A stretch of DNA of 64,000 bases from Geodermatophilus siccatus (GTDB taxonomy: Bacteria > Actinomycetota > Actinomycetes > Mycobacteriales > Geodermatophilaceae), in assembly GCF_900103785.1 (NCBI RefSeq), contig NZ_FNHE01000002.1:248001-312000 (forward strand), given 5' to 3'. Made by a program: the position numbers and the translations under genes. Position 1 is the first letter of the stretch. Each line of letters starts with the position of its first letter. Below are positions 16,068 to 25,208 of the stretch, piece by piece. Under the pieces are notes generated by a model, which saw only the letters and a list, made by a program, of their open reading frames with translations, was not told the DNA's origin and did no database searches.

Positions 16068-16823
16068 TCAGAACGGCGGCCAGGGCAGCGCGGGCCAGTC
16101 GCCGCTGGGCTGGGGGTGCCGGCCGGTGCGCAGCAGCTCGGCGACCCGCTGCTGGGTGCGCCGCACCTCGCGACGGGTCAGGTGCTCGTGCAGCTGGTCG
16201 CCGAGGTCGCCCATCAGGTCGCCGGTGAGCTTCTCCAGCGCCTCGACCGCCTCGGCCGGCAGCGGCTGCCCGGCCCAGCGCCACAGCAGGGTGCGCAGCT
16301 TGGGGTCGACGGAGAAGCAGATGCCGTGGTCGACGCCGTACACGTGCCCGTCGGAGGTCGGGATGATGTGCCCGCCCTTGCGGTCGGCGTTGTTGACGAC
16401 GGCGTCGAAGACCGCCATGCGCCGCAGGCCGGGGTCGTCGGAGCGGACGAAGGCGGCGAGGTCGACGTCGGGGTCGCCGTCCACCCACAGCTGCACCATG
16501 CCCGGACCGAACGGCCCGTCGCGCAGCACGGTCGGCGGCACGACCCGCCAGCCGGTCGCCTCGCTGACCAGCGCCGCGGACACCTCGCGCCCGGCGAGGG
16601 TGCCGTCGGGGAAGTCCCACAGCGGCCGCTCGCCGGCCACCGGCTTGTAGACGCACTCGGCCTCGAGCTCGCCGGTGCGGACGTAGCCGACCAGCGTGAC
16701 GTTGCTCGCGTCGAGCATCCGGCCCTCGAGGTCAATCTCGCCGGTGAGCAGCAGGGCGCGCGCCTCGGCGTCGTCGGCCGGGGCGCGCAGACCCGCGGCC
16801 GGGTCGGCGGGGCGCTCGGTCAT
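16068..16823 (-). CDS. SCO1664-family PI3/4-kinase-like protein
   Basis: This 251-residue protein belongs to an actinobacterial family distantly related to phosphatidylinositol-type kinases and HipA. It shows a nucleotide-binding lysine strand AECVYKPVAGERPLWDFPDGTLAGREVSA and a catalytic-loop-like NNADRKGGHII followed by YGVDHGICF. It is the last gene of a three-gene unit with DUF3090 and the phosphatase (gaps of 19 and 48 nt), a trio found together, often near mshC, across actinobacteria. Its substrate is not known to me. Confidence 0.85.
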   Translation of the reverse strand: MTERPADPAAGLRAPADDAEARALLLTGEIDLEGRMLDASNVTLVGYVRTGELEAECVYKPVAGERPLWDFPDGTLAGREVSAALVSEATGWRVVPPTVLRDGPFGPGMVQLWVDGDPDVDLAAFVRSDDPGLRRMAVFDAVVNNADRKGGHIIPTSDGHVYGVDHGICFSVDPKLRTLLWRWAGQPLPAEAVEALEKLTGDLMGDLGDQLHEHLTRREVRRTQQRVAELLRTGRHPQPSGDWPALPWPPF

Positions 16824-16842
16824 CGGGGCGGCCGGATGGCGC

Positions 16843-17394
16843 TCAGCGGCGGTAGCCGTTCTGCCGCGGGCACACGTGCCCGGCGGGGTCCAGCGGGAGC
16901 GAGCACAGCGGGCAGGCCGGGCGGCCGGCGGCCACGACCCGGCGGGCCCGGACGACGAACGCGCGGGCGGCGGCCGGCGTGATGGTCACCCGGAGCGCGT
17001 CGGGGCCCTCCTCGCTGTCGGAGAGGATGACGTCCTCCTCGACCGGCTCGTCGCCGGCGGCCACGGCCTCGACGACGACGGCCTGCGACTCGCCGTCCCA
17101 CGCCAGGCCCATGGCCGCGACCCGGAACTCCTCGTCGACCGGGGCGGTGAGCGGCTCGAGGTCGTCGACCTCGGCGTCCGGCGGGACGACGGTGCCCGGC
17201 CGGGTGGCGACCTCGTCGAGCAGCTCGTTCATCCGGTCGGCGAGCACCTGCACCTGCGCCTTCTCCAGCGCCACGCTCACCACGCGGCCCGAGGCGTCGG
17301 CGGCCTGCAGGTAGAAGGTGCGGTCGCCGGGCTGGCCCACCGTGCCGGCGACGAACCGGGACGGGCGGTCGAAGAGGAACAGCTGGCGCGGCAC
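16843..17394 (-). CDS. DUF3090-family protein
   Basis: The 183-residue protein begins MPRQLFLFDRPSRFVAGTVGQPGDRTFYLQA and ends with a four-cysteine motif CPLCSLPLDPAGHVCPRQNGYRR, which looks like a small zinc ribbon. The family (DUF3090) is confined mostly to actinobacteria and has no assigned biochemistry. Its position between the MSMEG_4193-type phosphatase and the SCO1664-type kinase-like protein indicates a shared pathway or complex. Confidence 0.88.
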   Translation of the reverse strand: MPRQLFLFDRPSRFVAGTVGQPGDRTFYLQAADASGRVVSVALEKAQVQVLADRMNELLDEVATRPGTVVPPDAEVDDLEPLTAPVDEEFRVAAMGLAWDGESQAVVVEAVAAGDEPVEEDVILSDSEEGPDALRVTITPAAARAFVVRARRVVAAGRPACPLCSLPLDPAGHVCPRQNGYRR

Positions 17395-17442
17395 GGCATC
17401 AGGTTACGCGGGCGGGCGCGGTGGGCGAGCCAGGCGGCGAGG

Positions 17443-18144
17443 TCAGACGGTCGCGCCCGCGCCTCCCCCGACGACGGCGTCGGAGTCGGCCTTGCGGCGG
17501 CGCCGTCCCTTCTTCCTGGGCGGGATGAGGGCGGCGACGTCCCCGCCGGTGTCGTTCACGCGCACCACGAACGGGCGGGTGTCGGTGTAGGTGACCACCG
17601 AGACGGACGCCGGGTCGACGACGATCCGCTGGAACTGGTCGAGGTGCAGCCCCAGCGCGTCGGCGAGCACGGCCTTGATGACGTCGCCGTGGCTGCAGGC
17701 CAGCCAGACCGCGTCCGGCCCGAGCCGGGCGTTCCACTCGCGGACGGCGGCCACCGCGCGGGCCTGCGTCTGCGCCAGGCCCTCCCCCTCCGGGCCGGGG
17801 AAGACCGCGGCCGACGGGTGCTGCTGCACGACCTTCCACAGCGGCTCCTTGACCAGCTCCTTGAGCGGGCGGCCGGTCCAGTCGCCGTAGCGGGCCTCGC
17901 CGAGCCGGTCGTCGAGGGCCACCTCCAGGTCGCGCCCGGGGAGGACGGCGCCGGCGGTCTGCCGGCAGCGCTCCAGCGGGCTGCTGACGACGGCGGCCAG
18001 GGGCACCGGTGCCAGCCGCTCCCCCACCGCCCTCACCTGCTGCTCGCCGGTCTCGTCGAGCTGCACGCCCGGGGTCCAGCCGGCGAGCACGCCGCCGGCG
18101 TTGGCCGTCGTGCGGCCGTGCCGCAGCAGGATCACGGTGGTCAC
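17443..18144 (-). CDS. Histidine phosphatase (phosphoglycerate-mutase-like, MSMEG_4193 type)
   Basis: VVTTVILLRHGRTTANAGGV carries the RHG phospho-histidine motif, SPLERCRQTAGAV and EARYGDWTG follow, and WLACSHGDVIKAVLADALG supplies the second histidine. The 233-residue length includes a basic, lysine-rich tail (PPRKKGRRRRKAD) beyond the usual fold. The GTG at 18144 places the RHG motif nine to eleven residues in, as in the family. It is the first gene of the trio with DUF3090 and the SCO1664-type protein. Confidence 0.88.
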   Translation of the reverse strand: MTTVILLRHGRTTANAGGVLAGWTPGVQLDETGEQQVRAVGERLAPVPLAAVVSSPLERCRQTAGAVLPGRDLEVALDDRLGEARYGDWTGRPLKELVKEPLWKVVQQHPSAAVFPGPEGEGLAQTQARAVAAVREWNARLGPDAVWLACSHGDVIKAVLADALGLHLDQFQRIVVDPASVSVVTYTDTRPFVVRVNDTGGDVAALIPPRKKGRRRRKADSDAVVGGGAGATV

Positions 18145-18172
18145 GACGCCCGAGCCTAGAAGGACCGCCCTC

Positions 18173-18215
18173 CGCCCACGCCTCGCACGCTCGGCCCGGG
18201 CCCCGGCGGGAGGGC
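18173..18215 (+). repeat. Dispersed GC-rich repeat, copy 5
   Basis: CGCCCACGCCTCGCACGCTC followed by GGCCCGGGCCCCGGCGGGAG resembles the inverse of copy 1 at 2750 in its left half. It lies just upstream of the phosphatase gene start, in the gap before the hydrolase remnant. Confidence 0.4.
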
Positions 18216-18267
18216 TCAGCGCTCCCCCGCCGCGGCGAGCGCGACGACCATGTCGTCGAGGAAGGCG

Positions 18268-18480
18268 TCGGGTGGGGCGCTTCCTGGCCTGGGAGACCCG
18301 CGGGCGCGCGCTGGACCCGACCCGGCTGGAGGCCTTCGTCCGGGGCTCGACCGAGTTCGCGTCGGCGCCGATCGTCCGGACCCGCCGTCCGTCACGGAGC
18401 GGCTCGCCCGGCTGACCACGCCGACCCTGGTGCTGGTCGCGGGGCGCAGCCGGGCGCACGACCCGTCCCCGCTCGCCCGC
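18268..18480 (+). pseudogene. Alpha/beta-hydrolase remnant
   Basis: Two frames carry consecutive pieces typical of the cap and core of an alpha/beta hydrolase: FLAWETRGRALDPTRLEAFV up to about 18370, and then in another frame VTERLARLTTPTLVLVAGRS up to about 18480. There is no start, nucleophile region or catalytic histidine. It is squeezed between the phosphatase and uppP and reads as a frameshifted fragment. The identification rests on short motifs only. Confidence 0.4.
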
Positions 18481-18481
18481 G

Positions 18482-19315
18482 TCACTGCGGGGCGAGGACC
18501 CCGGCGCCGACGAGGGCGAGGATGAGCAGCCCGAGCAGCACCCGGTAGACGACGAACGGCGTGAAGCTGCCGCGGTCCAGGTAGCGCAGCAGCCAGGCGA
18601 TGACCGCCAGGCCCACGCCGAAGGCCAGCGCCGTGGCCACGATCGTCGGCCCCCAGGAGACCGCCTCCCCCGCGACGCCGCCGGTCAGCGCCTCGTACAC
18701 CTGGAAGAAGCCCGAGGCCAGGACGGCGGGGACGGCGAGCAGGAACGAGTACCGCGCCGCGGCGGCCCGCGAGTAGCCGAGGAACAGGCCCATGGTGATC
18801 GTGCCGCCCGAGCGGGAGACGCCGGGTACCAGCGCCATGGCCTGGGCGAACCCGAAGGCGATGCCGTGCCCGACGGTCAGCTGGTCCAGCTCGCGCTTCT
18901 TGCGGCCCACCCGGTCGGCCCAGTAGAGGACCAGCGAGAAGGCGACCAGCGCGATCGCGACGATGCGCAGGTCGCGGAAGGTCGTCTCGATGCGGTCCTG
19001 GAACAGCAGGCCCAGGATCCCGATCGGCAGCGTGCCCACGATGATCAGCCAGCCCATGCGGGCGTCGGGGTCGCTGCGCATCCTGCGGTCGCCCAGCGAG
19101 CGGACCCAGGCGCTGATGATCCGGCCGATGTCGCGGCGGAAGTAGAGCAGCACCGCGGCCTCGGTGCCGATCTGGGTGATGGCGGTGAACGCCGCGCCCG
19201 GGTCACCCCAGCCGAAGGCCTCCCCCACCACCCGCAGGTGCGCGCTGGAGGAGATGGGCAGGAACTCCGTCAGGCCCTGCACCAGCCCCAGGACGACGGC
19301 CTCGATCCAGCTCAT
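18482..19315 (-). CDS. uppP: Undecaprenyl-diphosphatase UppP/BacA
   Basis: UppP dephosphorylates undecaprenyl diphosphate to recycle the lipid carrier for peptidoglycan and wall glycans. The 277-residue membrane protein starts MSWIEAVVLGLVQGLTEFLP and shows the conserved EFLPISSSAH (residues 17-26) and PGVSRSGGT (near 163) motifs, with about eight predicted membrane segments. It is monocistronic here; an aldo/keto reductase gene diverges upstream. Confidence 0.95.
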   Translation of the reverse strand: MSWIEAVVLGLVQGLTEFLPISSSAHLRVVGEAFGWGDPGAAFTAITQIGTEAAVLLYFRRDIGRIISAWVRSLGDRRMRSDPDARMGWLIIVGTLPIGILGLLFQDRIETTFRDLRIVAIALVAFSLVLYWADRVGRKKRELDQLTVGHGIAFGFAQAMALVPGVSRSGGTITMGLFLGYSRAAAARYSFLLAVPAVLASGFFQVYEALTGGVAGEAVSWGPTIVATALAFGVGLAVIAWLLRYLDRGSFTPFVVYRVLLGLLILALVGAGVLAPQ

Positions 19316-19500
19316 CGCCCGCCGTACCCCCGTCGGCCGCGAGCGGTCGGGAGGGTGGGCGGGGACGGGCGCCGGGGCGGGCTGGTCAGCAGGAGCACGG
19401 GAGGCCACCCTAGGCCGCGCCCGGCCCGCGCCCCGCGCGGCACGCAGGGACCACCGCGGTCCCCGGGACCCGTCCGGAGCCGCCGGTAGGTTGGCCTCCC

Positions 19501-20481
19501 GTGGAGCAACGCGCACTCGGGCGCAGCGGCCTGGTGGTCTCGCGCCTGGCACTGGGCACCATGACCTGGGGCCGGGACACCGACGAGGACGAGGCCGCGA
19601 TGCAGCTGGCGGCCTTCGTCGACGCCGGCGGCACGCTGGTCGACACCGCCGACATCTACTGCGACGGGGAGAGCGAGCGCCTCCTGGGCCGGCTGCTGGC
19701 CGACGTCGTCCCCCGCTCCGATGTGCTGGTCGCCACCAAGGCGGTCGGGCGCACCACGCCGGGGCCGATGGGCCGCGGCGCGTCCCGGGGCCACCTGCTC
19801 GCCGCCCTCGACGCCTCGCTGGCGCGCCTGGGCACCGATCACGTCGACCTGTGGCAGCTGCACACCTGGGACGAGACCACCCCGCTGGAGGAGACCCTCG
19901 CCGCCTGCGACACCGCCGTCTCCTCGGGGCGGGTGCGCTACGTCGGCATCAGCAACTTCACCGGCTGGCAGACCGCGCAGGCGGTCACCTGGCAGCGGGC
20001 CTGGCCCGGCCGCGTGCCGCTGGTGAGCACCCAGGTGGAGTACTCGCTGCTGCAGCGCGGTGTCGAGCGCGAGGTGGTGCCCGCGGCCGAGGCGCTGGGC
20101 CTGGGTGTGCTGGCCTGGTCGCCGCTGGGTCGTGGGCTGCTGACCGGCAAGTACCGGCAGGGCGCGCCGGACGGGTCGCGGGGTGCCTCGCCCCAGTGGC
20201 AGGGCTTCATCGACGGGCTGCGCTCGGCGACGGCCGACCGGATCGTGGAGGCCGTGGTCACCGCCGCGGAGGGCCTGGGCACCACGCCGCTGGCGGTGGC
20301 GCTGGCCTGGGTGCGCGACCGCCCCGGGGTCACCGCACCGGTGGTGGGCGCGCGCACCGCCGCGCAGCTGCAGTCCTCGCTGGACGCCGAGGCGGTGCGG
20401 CTGCCCGCGGCGATCCGCACCGCGCTCGAGGACGTCTCGGCGCCCTACTTCGGCTACCCCGAGCGGAGGTACGACAGGTGA
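19501..20481 (+). CDS. Aldo/keto reductase
   Basis: The 326-residue protein is an NADPH-dependent TIM-barrel oxidoreductase. It begins VEQRALGRSGLVVSRLALGT and contains the catalytic tetrad region: Asp/Tyr in VDTADIYCDGESE, Lys in VLVATKAVG and His in DLWQLHTWD, then VRYVGISNFTGW and the cofactor loop VGARTAAQLQ. The GTG start at 19501 matches family length. Its stop overlaps the GTG of the helicase gene by GTGA, so the two are translationally coupled. Substrate unknown. Confidence 0.88.
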   Translation: MEQRALGRSGLVVSRLALGTMTWGRDTDEDEAAMQLAAFVDAGGTLVDTADIYCDGESERLLGRLLADVVPRSDVLVATKAVGRTTPGPMGRGASRGHLLAALDASLARLGTDHVDLWQLHTWDETTPLEETLAACDTAVSSGRVRYVGISNFTGWQTAQAVTWQRAWPGRVPLVSTQVEYSLLQRGVEREVVPAAEALGLGVLAWSPLGRGLLTGKYRQGAPDGSRGASPQWQGFIDGLRSATADRIVEAVVTAAEGLGTTPLAVALAWVRDRPGVTAPVVGARTAAQLQSSLDAEAVRLPAAIRTALEDVSAPYFGYPERRYDR

Positions 20482-22436
20482 GCGCGGCTCCGACCACGAC
20501 GACCGACCCGGTCTTCGCCGCCTTCTGCGCCGCGGGCCTGTGGCCGGGCCTGGGCAAGCGGGCGGCCGCCGAGCTGCCGGCCGCCGGGATCACCTCCCCG
20601 GACGACGTCACCGCCGACCGGCTGCTCGCGCTGCCCCGCGTGGGCCGGCAGCGGGCCGAGCGGTTGTTCTCGAGCTTCCTGTCCGCGCAGCCGACCTACG
20701 AGGTCGTGGCGCTGCTGGTCGGCGCGGGCCTGGACGCCAAGCTCGCCTCGACCGCAGCCGACGCGCTGGGCAACGACGCCGCCCGCCGGCTGCGCGACGA
20801 CCCGTGGGCGCTGCTCGGCCTGACCGGGGTCACCCTCGGCGACGCCGACCGGCTGGCCATCGCCGTCCTGCCCGGGGCCGACAGGCAGGACTCCCGGCGC
20901 GGCCGCGCGATCGTCGCCCAGACCCTGCGGACGGCGACCCGCGACGGGCACACCGTGCTCCCCGCCGACCTGGTGGTCGCCGCGCTGCGCGCCGAGGGGG
21001 TCGCCGACCCGGCCGCGGCGATCATCGCCGCCGTCGAGTCCGGCGAGGTGCTCGAGCACGAGCCCCCGGAGCCGGAACACGACGAGGACGCGGACCTCGA
21101 CGAGCTGCCCGAGCCCGATCCGGCGCTGCGCACGCTCTCGCTGGCCCGCTACGGGATGGCCGAGGAGGCGGTCGCGGAGAACGTGGCCCGGCTGGCCGCC
21201 ACCGCCGAGCGGATCGCCGACCCCGCCGCCGTCCGCTCGGTGGCCAAGGGGCTGGACGACGCGCAGAAGCAGGCCGTGGCGCAGGTCCTCGGCGCCGGCG
21301 TCTCGCTGCTGACCGGCGGCCCGGGCACCGGCAAGAGCCGCACGGTGGCCGCCGTGGTGACGCTGCTGCGGTCCAAGGGCACCGAGGTCGCGCTCGCCGC
21401 GCCCACCGGCCGGGCGGCCAAGCGGCTCGAGGAGCTCACCGACCACCCGGCCGTCACCGTGCACCGGCTGCTGGGCGCGCAGGGCACCTCCGGCGGGTTC
21501 GCCCGCAACGAGGAGTGGCCCCTCGACGCCGACGTCGTCGTGGTCGACGAGGCCTCGATGCTCGACGTCGAGCTCACCGCCGCCCTGCTGGAGGCCTGCC
21601 CGGACGGCACCCACCTGCTGCTCGTCGGCGACCCGGCGCAGCTGCCCTCGATCGGCCCGGGACACGTGCTGGGAGACCTCATCGACTCCGGGGCCGTGCC
21701 GGTCACCGAGCTGACCACCCTCTACCGGCAGGCCGAGGGCGGGGCGATCGCCCGGCTGGCCAACGCCGTCCGGGCCGGTCAGCTGCCGCCGGTGGACTCC
21801 CCCGACCGCGAGGTGGTGGTCGTCCCGGCGTCGGGCAGCGCGGAGGCCGCCAAGCGGGTGGTGCAGCTGGTCACCGACTCGATCCCGCGGGCGTTGGGGA
21901 TCGACCCGGCGACCGTGCAGGTGGTCACGCCGGTGCACCGCGGCCCGGCCGGGACGATCGAGCTCAACAAGGCGCTCAAGGCGAGGCTCAACCCGGGTGA
22001 GGGCACGGTGTGGGGTTTCGACGTCGGCGACCGGGTGGTGGCCACCGCCAACCACCTCGACCTGGAGCCGATCGGGTTCGCCAACGGCGAGGTCGGGGTG
22101 GTCACCGGCACCGGTGACGGCACGCTCGACGTGGACTTCGCCTCCGGGCCGGTGACCGTGACCGGGTCGGCGATGAGCGACCTGCGGCACGGCTGGGCGA
22201 TCACGGTGCACCGCGCGCAGGGCTCGGAGTGGCCCGGCGTGGTCGTCGTCCTGCCGCCGGAGGCCGGCGGCATGCTGTCGCGGCCGCTCGTGTACACCGC
22301 GCTGACCCGCGCCCAGCGGCACCTGTCGGTCGTGCACGCCTCCGGGGCCGCGCTGGCCCGCGCGGTGAGCCAGGTCGACGTCCGGCCGCGCCGCACCCGG
22401 CTGGCCCGGCTGCTGGCCGAGAACGCGGGCGACTAG
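20478..22436 (+). CDS. RecD2-like superfamily 1 DNA helicase
   Basis: The 652-residue protein has N-terminal helix-hairpin-helix-like segments (LPRVGRQRAERLF), then a helicase core with Walker A LLTGGPGTGKSRTVAAV near residue 280, DVVVVDEASMLD (Walker B), LLLVGDPAQLPSIGPG and, near the end, AITVHRAQGSEW and YTALTRAQ, the SF1 motifs of RecD-type helicases. RecB and RecC partners are absent, as for RecD2 proteins, which unwind DNA 5' to 3'. It is shorter than Deinococcus RecD2. Its GTG start overlaps the aldo/keto reductase stop. It converges on the DUF2470 gene with both stops sharing CTAG. Confidence 0.88.
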   Translation: MSAAPTTTTDPVFAAFCAAGLWPGLGKRAAAELPAAGITSPDDVTADRLLALPRVGRQRAERLFSSFLSAQPTYEVVALLVGAGLDAKLASTAADALGNDAARRLRDDPWALLGLTGVTLGDADRLAIAVLPGADRQDSRRGRAIVAQTLRTATRDGHTVLPADLVVAALRAEGVADPAAAIIAAVESGEVLEHEPPEPEHDEDADLDELPEPDPALRTLSLARYGMAEEAVAENVARLAATAERIADPAAVRSVAKGLDDAQKQAVAQVLGAGVSLLTGGPGTGKSRTVAAVVTLLRSKGTEVALAAPTGRAAKRLEELTDHPAVTVHRLLGAQGTSGGFARNEEWPLDADVVVVDEASMLDVELTAALLEACPDGTHLLLVGDPAQLPSIGPGHVLGDLIDSGAVPVTELTTLYRQAEGGAIARLANAVRAGQLPPVDSPDREVVVVPASGSAEAAKRVVQLVTDSIPRALGIDPATVQVVTPVHRGPAGTIELNKALKARLNPGEGTVWGFDVGDRVVATANHLDLEPIGFANGEVGVVTGTGDGTLDVDFASGPVTVTGSAMSDLRHGWAITVHRAQGSEWPGVVVVLPPEAGGMLSRPLVYTALTRAQRHLSVVHASGAALARAVSQVDVRPRRTRLARLLAENAGD

Positions 22437-23194
22437 CGCCGGGCCGCCCGGGCGGCGCAGACGAGCTGACGGGTGGCGGCCTGCAGCTGGCCCGGGCAGG
22501 TCAGCGGCCGGGAGAACGGCACCCGGAGGTCACGCGTGCCGGCCGCGCGCTCGATGCGCAGCCGGAAGCCGAAGCGGTCCAGCCCGAGCGGGCGGACGAC
22601 GTCCCGCGGTCCGAGGTCGCCGGCCGGGATGCGGCTGCGCAGCAGGTCGAGCACCTCGGGGTGGTCGCGGTCGAGGTGCTGCAGCACCCGCGCCTCGACG
22701 GCGGCCAGCGGGTCGGGACGGGCCTGCGCGTAGGCCTGCGGGCCGACCTCGGTGCAGCGCCCGCCCTCCCGCAGCACGACCTCGGCGACGTCCAGCCGCA
22801 GCAGCGTGGCGCCCCGGCCCACGTCGAGCAGCGACCCCACCGGCCGGGTCTCGGCGAAGGCGAGCACCGCCGCGCGCATGGCGGCCGGGCGCACCGGCGT
22901 GAGCCAGCCGGAGAGCCACAGCTGGGCGCGCAGCGGGTCCCGCAGCGGCACCGGCGCCCGGTCGCTGACCATCAGGACGGCGGTGAGGTCGTCGTGGCCG
23001 GCGAGCGCGGCGTCGACCTCCCCGCCGGTCGGCACCAGCACGTGGGTCGTCCCCGTGGTGGTCGTGGCGTGCGCCAGCGGGCGGCCGGCGTCCAACCCGC
23101 GCACGCACAGCGCGGCGGAGCTGCGGGCGCCGACGGTCCGGGCGCGCTCGGCGGCGTCGGCGCGGAGGACGGGCGCTGCGGGGCTCGACGTCAC
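22433..23194 (-). CDS. DUF2470-domain protein, probably iron/heme related
   Basis: The 253-residue protein has an N-terminal region unlike known enzymes and a C-terminal DUF2470-like domain: VEARVLQHLDRDHPEVLDLL, then VRPLGLDRFGFRLRI and VPFSRPLTCPGQLQAATRQL. DUF2470 domains occur in heme-binding and heme-oxygenase-like (HugZ-type) proteins, so a role in heme or iron handling is inferred. A good IdeR-type iron box lies 25 nt upstream of the start, which supports iron repression. Confidence 0.78.
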   Translation of the reverse strand: MTSSPAAPVLRADAAERARTVGARSSAALCVRGLDAGRPLAHATTTTGTTHVLVPTGGEVDAALAGHDDLTAVLMVSDRAPVPLRDPLRAQLWLSGWLTPVRPAAMRAAVLAFAETRPVGSLLDVGRGATLLRLDVAEVVLREGGRCTEVGPQAYAQARPDPLAAVEARVLQHLDRDHPEVLDLLRSRIPAGDLGPRDVVRPLGLDRFGFRLRIERAAGTRDLRVPFSRPLTCPGQLQAATRQLVCAARAARR

Positions 23195-23218
23195 GGGGCT
23201 CCCTCGGGTCGCGGTCGG

Positions 23219-23237
23219 TTAGGGAAGCCTAACCTGA
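23219..23237 (-). promoter_or_regulatory. IdeR/DtxR-type iron box
   Basis: The 19-nt site TTAGGGAAGCCTAACCTGA matches 17 of 19 positions of the degenerate IdeR consensus (TWAGGTWAGSCTWACCTWA). Its core is a perfect inverted repeat, GGTTAGG then four bases then CCTAACC (23217-23234). It lies 25 nt upstream of the DUF2470 gene and about 155 nt upstream of the divergent S33 peptidase gene, so it most likely represses the former when iron is sufficient. Confidence 0.8.
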
Positions 23238-23390
23238 CCGACCGGGGGACGGCAGCTCTCCGGAGTGCCGCGGGCGACGCGCCGGGCCGTTACGGAATGG
23301 TCCCGTTCAGGTGCCTTGTCCCCCACGCGCCCGCGGGTGTTGCATGGCGGTCCCGGGCGCCCACCGGCCGCCCCTGCCTCAGGAGCCGCC

Positions 23391-25013
23391 GTGAGCGCAC
23401 CCCGTCGCGCCGCTGCCGTCACCACGCTGACCGTCCTGGTCCTCGGAGCGGGGACGGGGGTCGCGGGAGCGGAGAGCCCCACCGGCGAGCTCCCCGCGAG
23501 CCCGGTCGCGCCACTGGCCTGGGCCGGGTGCGGGACGACGGCCGAGGCGACCGCGGCCGGGGTGGAGTGCGCCACCGCCGACCTCCCCATGGACTACGAC
23601 GAGCCGGACGGTGAGCGGGTGCAGATCGCCGTCGCGCGCGTCCCGGCCACCGACCCGGCCGACCGGATCGGGTCGCTGTTCTTCAACCTCGGCGGCCCCG
23701 GCGGCTCCGCGGTGGACGCACTCCAGGCCGTCGGCCCGGGCGTGTTCGCGGCGCTGAACCAGCGCTTCGACATCGTCGGGTTCGACCCGCGAGGCGTCGG
23801 GCAGAGCACCCCGGCGGTCGCGTGCCAGAGCGACCAGCAGGTGCAGGACCAGCAGTCCCCGCAGTTCCCCACGCCGCTCGACATCGACGTCGACGCCTAC
23901 GTCGCCGAGGCGCAGACCTACGTCGACGCGTGCCTGGCGAGCAACGGCGAGATCCTCGAGCACCTCTCGACCGCGAACGTCGCGCGGGACATGGACGCCC
24001 TCCGCGCCGCGGTGGGTGACGAGCAGCTCACCTACCTCGGGTTCTCCTACGGGACCTTCCTCGGTGCGACGTACGCCAGCCTCTTCCCCGACAACTACCG
24101 GGCCATGGTGCTCGACGGCGCGGTCGACCCCGACGAGTACATCAACGACCCGCTCAGCACGAGGGCCGTGCAGACCGCGGCGTTCGAGACCGCCCTCGCC
24201 CGCTTCACCGAGGCGTGTGCGGTCGACCAGGTGGCCTGCTCCGGCTTCGGCGGCGCCGACCCCTACCTGGCGTACGACCAGCTGCTGGCCGCGGCCGAGG
24301 AGTCCCCCATCCCCGCCGACGGCTATCCGCCCGACCCGCGCCCGGTCACCGCCGACGACATCCGCGTCCTGACGCTGAACCTGCTCTACGGCAAGGAGCT
24401 GTGGGGCCAGCTCGGCGCCGCCCTGGCCGAGGCGGCGGCAGGGAACGGCTCCCCCGTGCGGTCCCTGCTCCACCAGCTGGTCCACGCCGACGGCGCGTCG
24501 GGCGACCAGTTCTTCGCCATCACCGCATCCGAGCAGCGCTACCCGCAGGGGGACCTCGACGTCTACCTCGACCGGGGCGCGGAGTCCTGGGCGTCCTTCC
24601 CCCACTTCTGGTTCACCAGCGGGTACGCCGAGATCCCCTACGCGCTGTGGCCGGCACGCGACGAGGACGCCTTCGCCGGGCCGTTCGACGTCCCGGCCTC
24701 CTCGCCGACCCCGCTCGTCATCGGCACCACCTACGACCCCGCGACGCCCTACGCAGATGCGGTGAGCCTGGTCGCGGACCAGGGCAACGCACGGCTGCTC
24801 ACGATGGAGGGCGACGGCCACACCGCCTACGGCGGCAAGTCCCCCTGCATCGACAGCACCACCGAGGCCTACCTGGTCGCCGGCACGCTGCCTGCACCGG
24901 GGACGGTGTGCCCGCAGACGGTCCCGTTCACCGCGCCCGCCCCGGTGCCGGTGGGAGCCGCCACGGCCACCCAGCTGGTCCTCGGCCCCCCGGTCACCGC
25001 ATGGCTGCGCTGA
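23391..25013 (+). CDS. Secreted S33-family alpha/beta-hydrolase peptidase, copy 1
   Basis: The 540-residue protein resembles tripeptidyl-aminopeptidase/SlpD-like exported hydrolases. A signal peptide is visible (VSAPRRAAAVTTLTVLVLGA with an Ala-rich end near residue 25). The family motif FNLGGPGGSAVD, the DPRGVGQS loop (near 132), nucleophile GFSYGT (near 217), acid in GTTYDPATP and histidine in GDGHTAYGG are all present, plus cysteine pairs typical of exported members. The GTG at 23391 is preceded by AGGAGCC. It is followed in tandem by a close paralogue. Confidence 0.87.
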   Translation: MSAPRRAAAVTTLTVLVLGAGTGVAGAESPTGELPASPVAPLAWAGCGTTAEATAAGVECATADLPMDYDEPDGERVQIAVARVPATDPADRIGSLFFNLGGPGGSAVDALQAVGPGVFAALNQRFDIVGFDPRGVGQSTPAVACQSDQQVQDQQSPQFPTPLDIDVDAYVAEAQTYVDACLASNGEILEHLSTANVARDMDALRAAVGDEQLTYLGFSYGTFLGATYASLFPDNYRAMVLDGAVDPDEYINDPLSTRAVQTAAFETALARFTEACAVDQVACSGFGGADPYLAYDQLLAAAEESPIPADGYPPDPRPVTADDIRVLTLNLLYGKELWGQLGAALAEAAAGNGSPVRSLLHQLVHADGASGDQFFAITASEQRYPQGDLDVYLDRGAESWASFPHFWFTSGYAEIPYALWPARDEDAFAGPFDVPASSPTPLVIGTTYDPATPYADAVSLVADQGNARLLTMEGDGHTAYGGKSPCIDSTTEAYLVAGTLPAPGTVCPQTVPFTAPAPVPVGAATATQLVLGPPVTAWLR

Positions 25014-25208
25014 GCTCCCAGGTGGGGGCGGCGTCCGGCGGGGAGCCGACCCGCCGCCGGGCGTCGGCACCATCCTGCGTTCCCGGCTCGCACAGCGAGA
25101 CGGCATGGTCTGTCCCGACGCGTGTCACGAGGCCGTCACCGGGTGCCGCATGACCGGGCCCCCGGCGGACTCCTCCGGGCCGCGCCCGCCCGCCCTGGAG
25201 GAGTTCGC

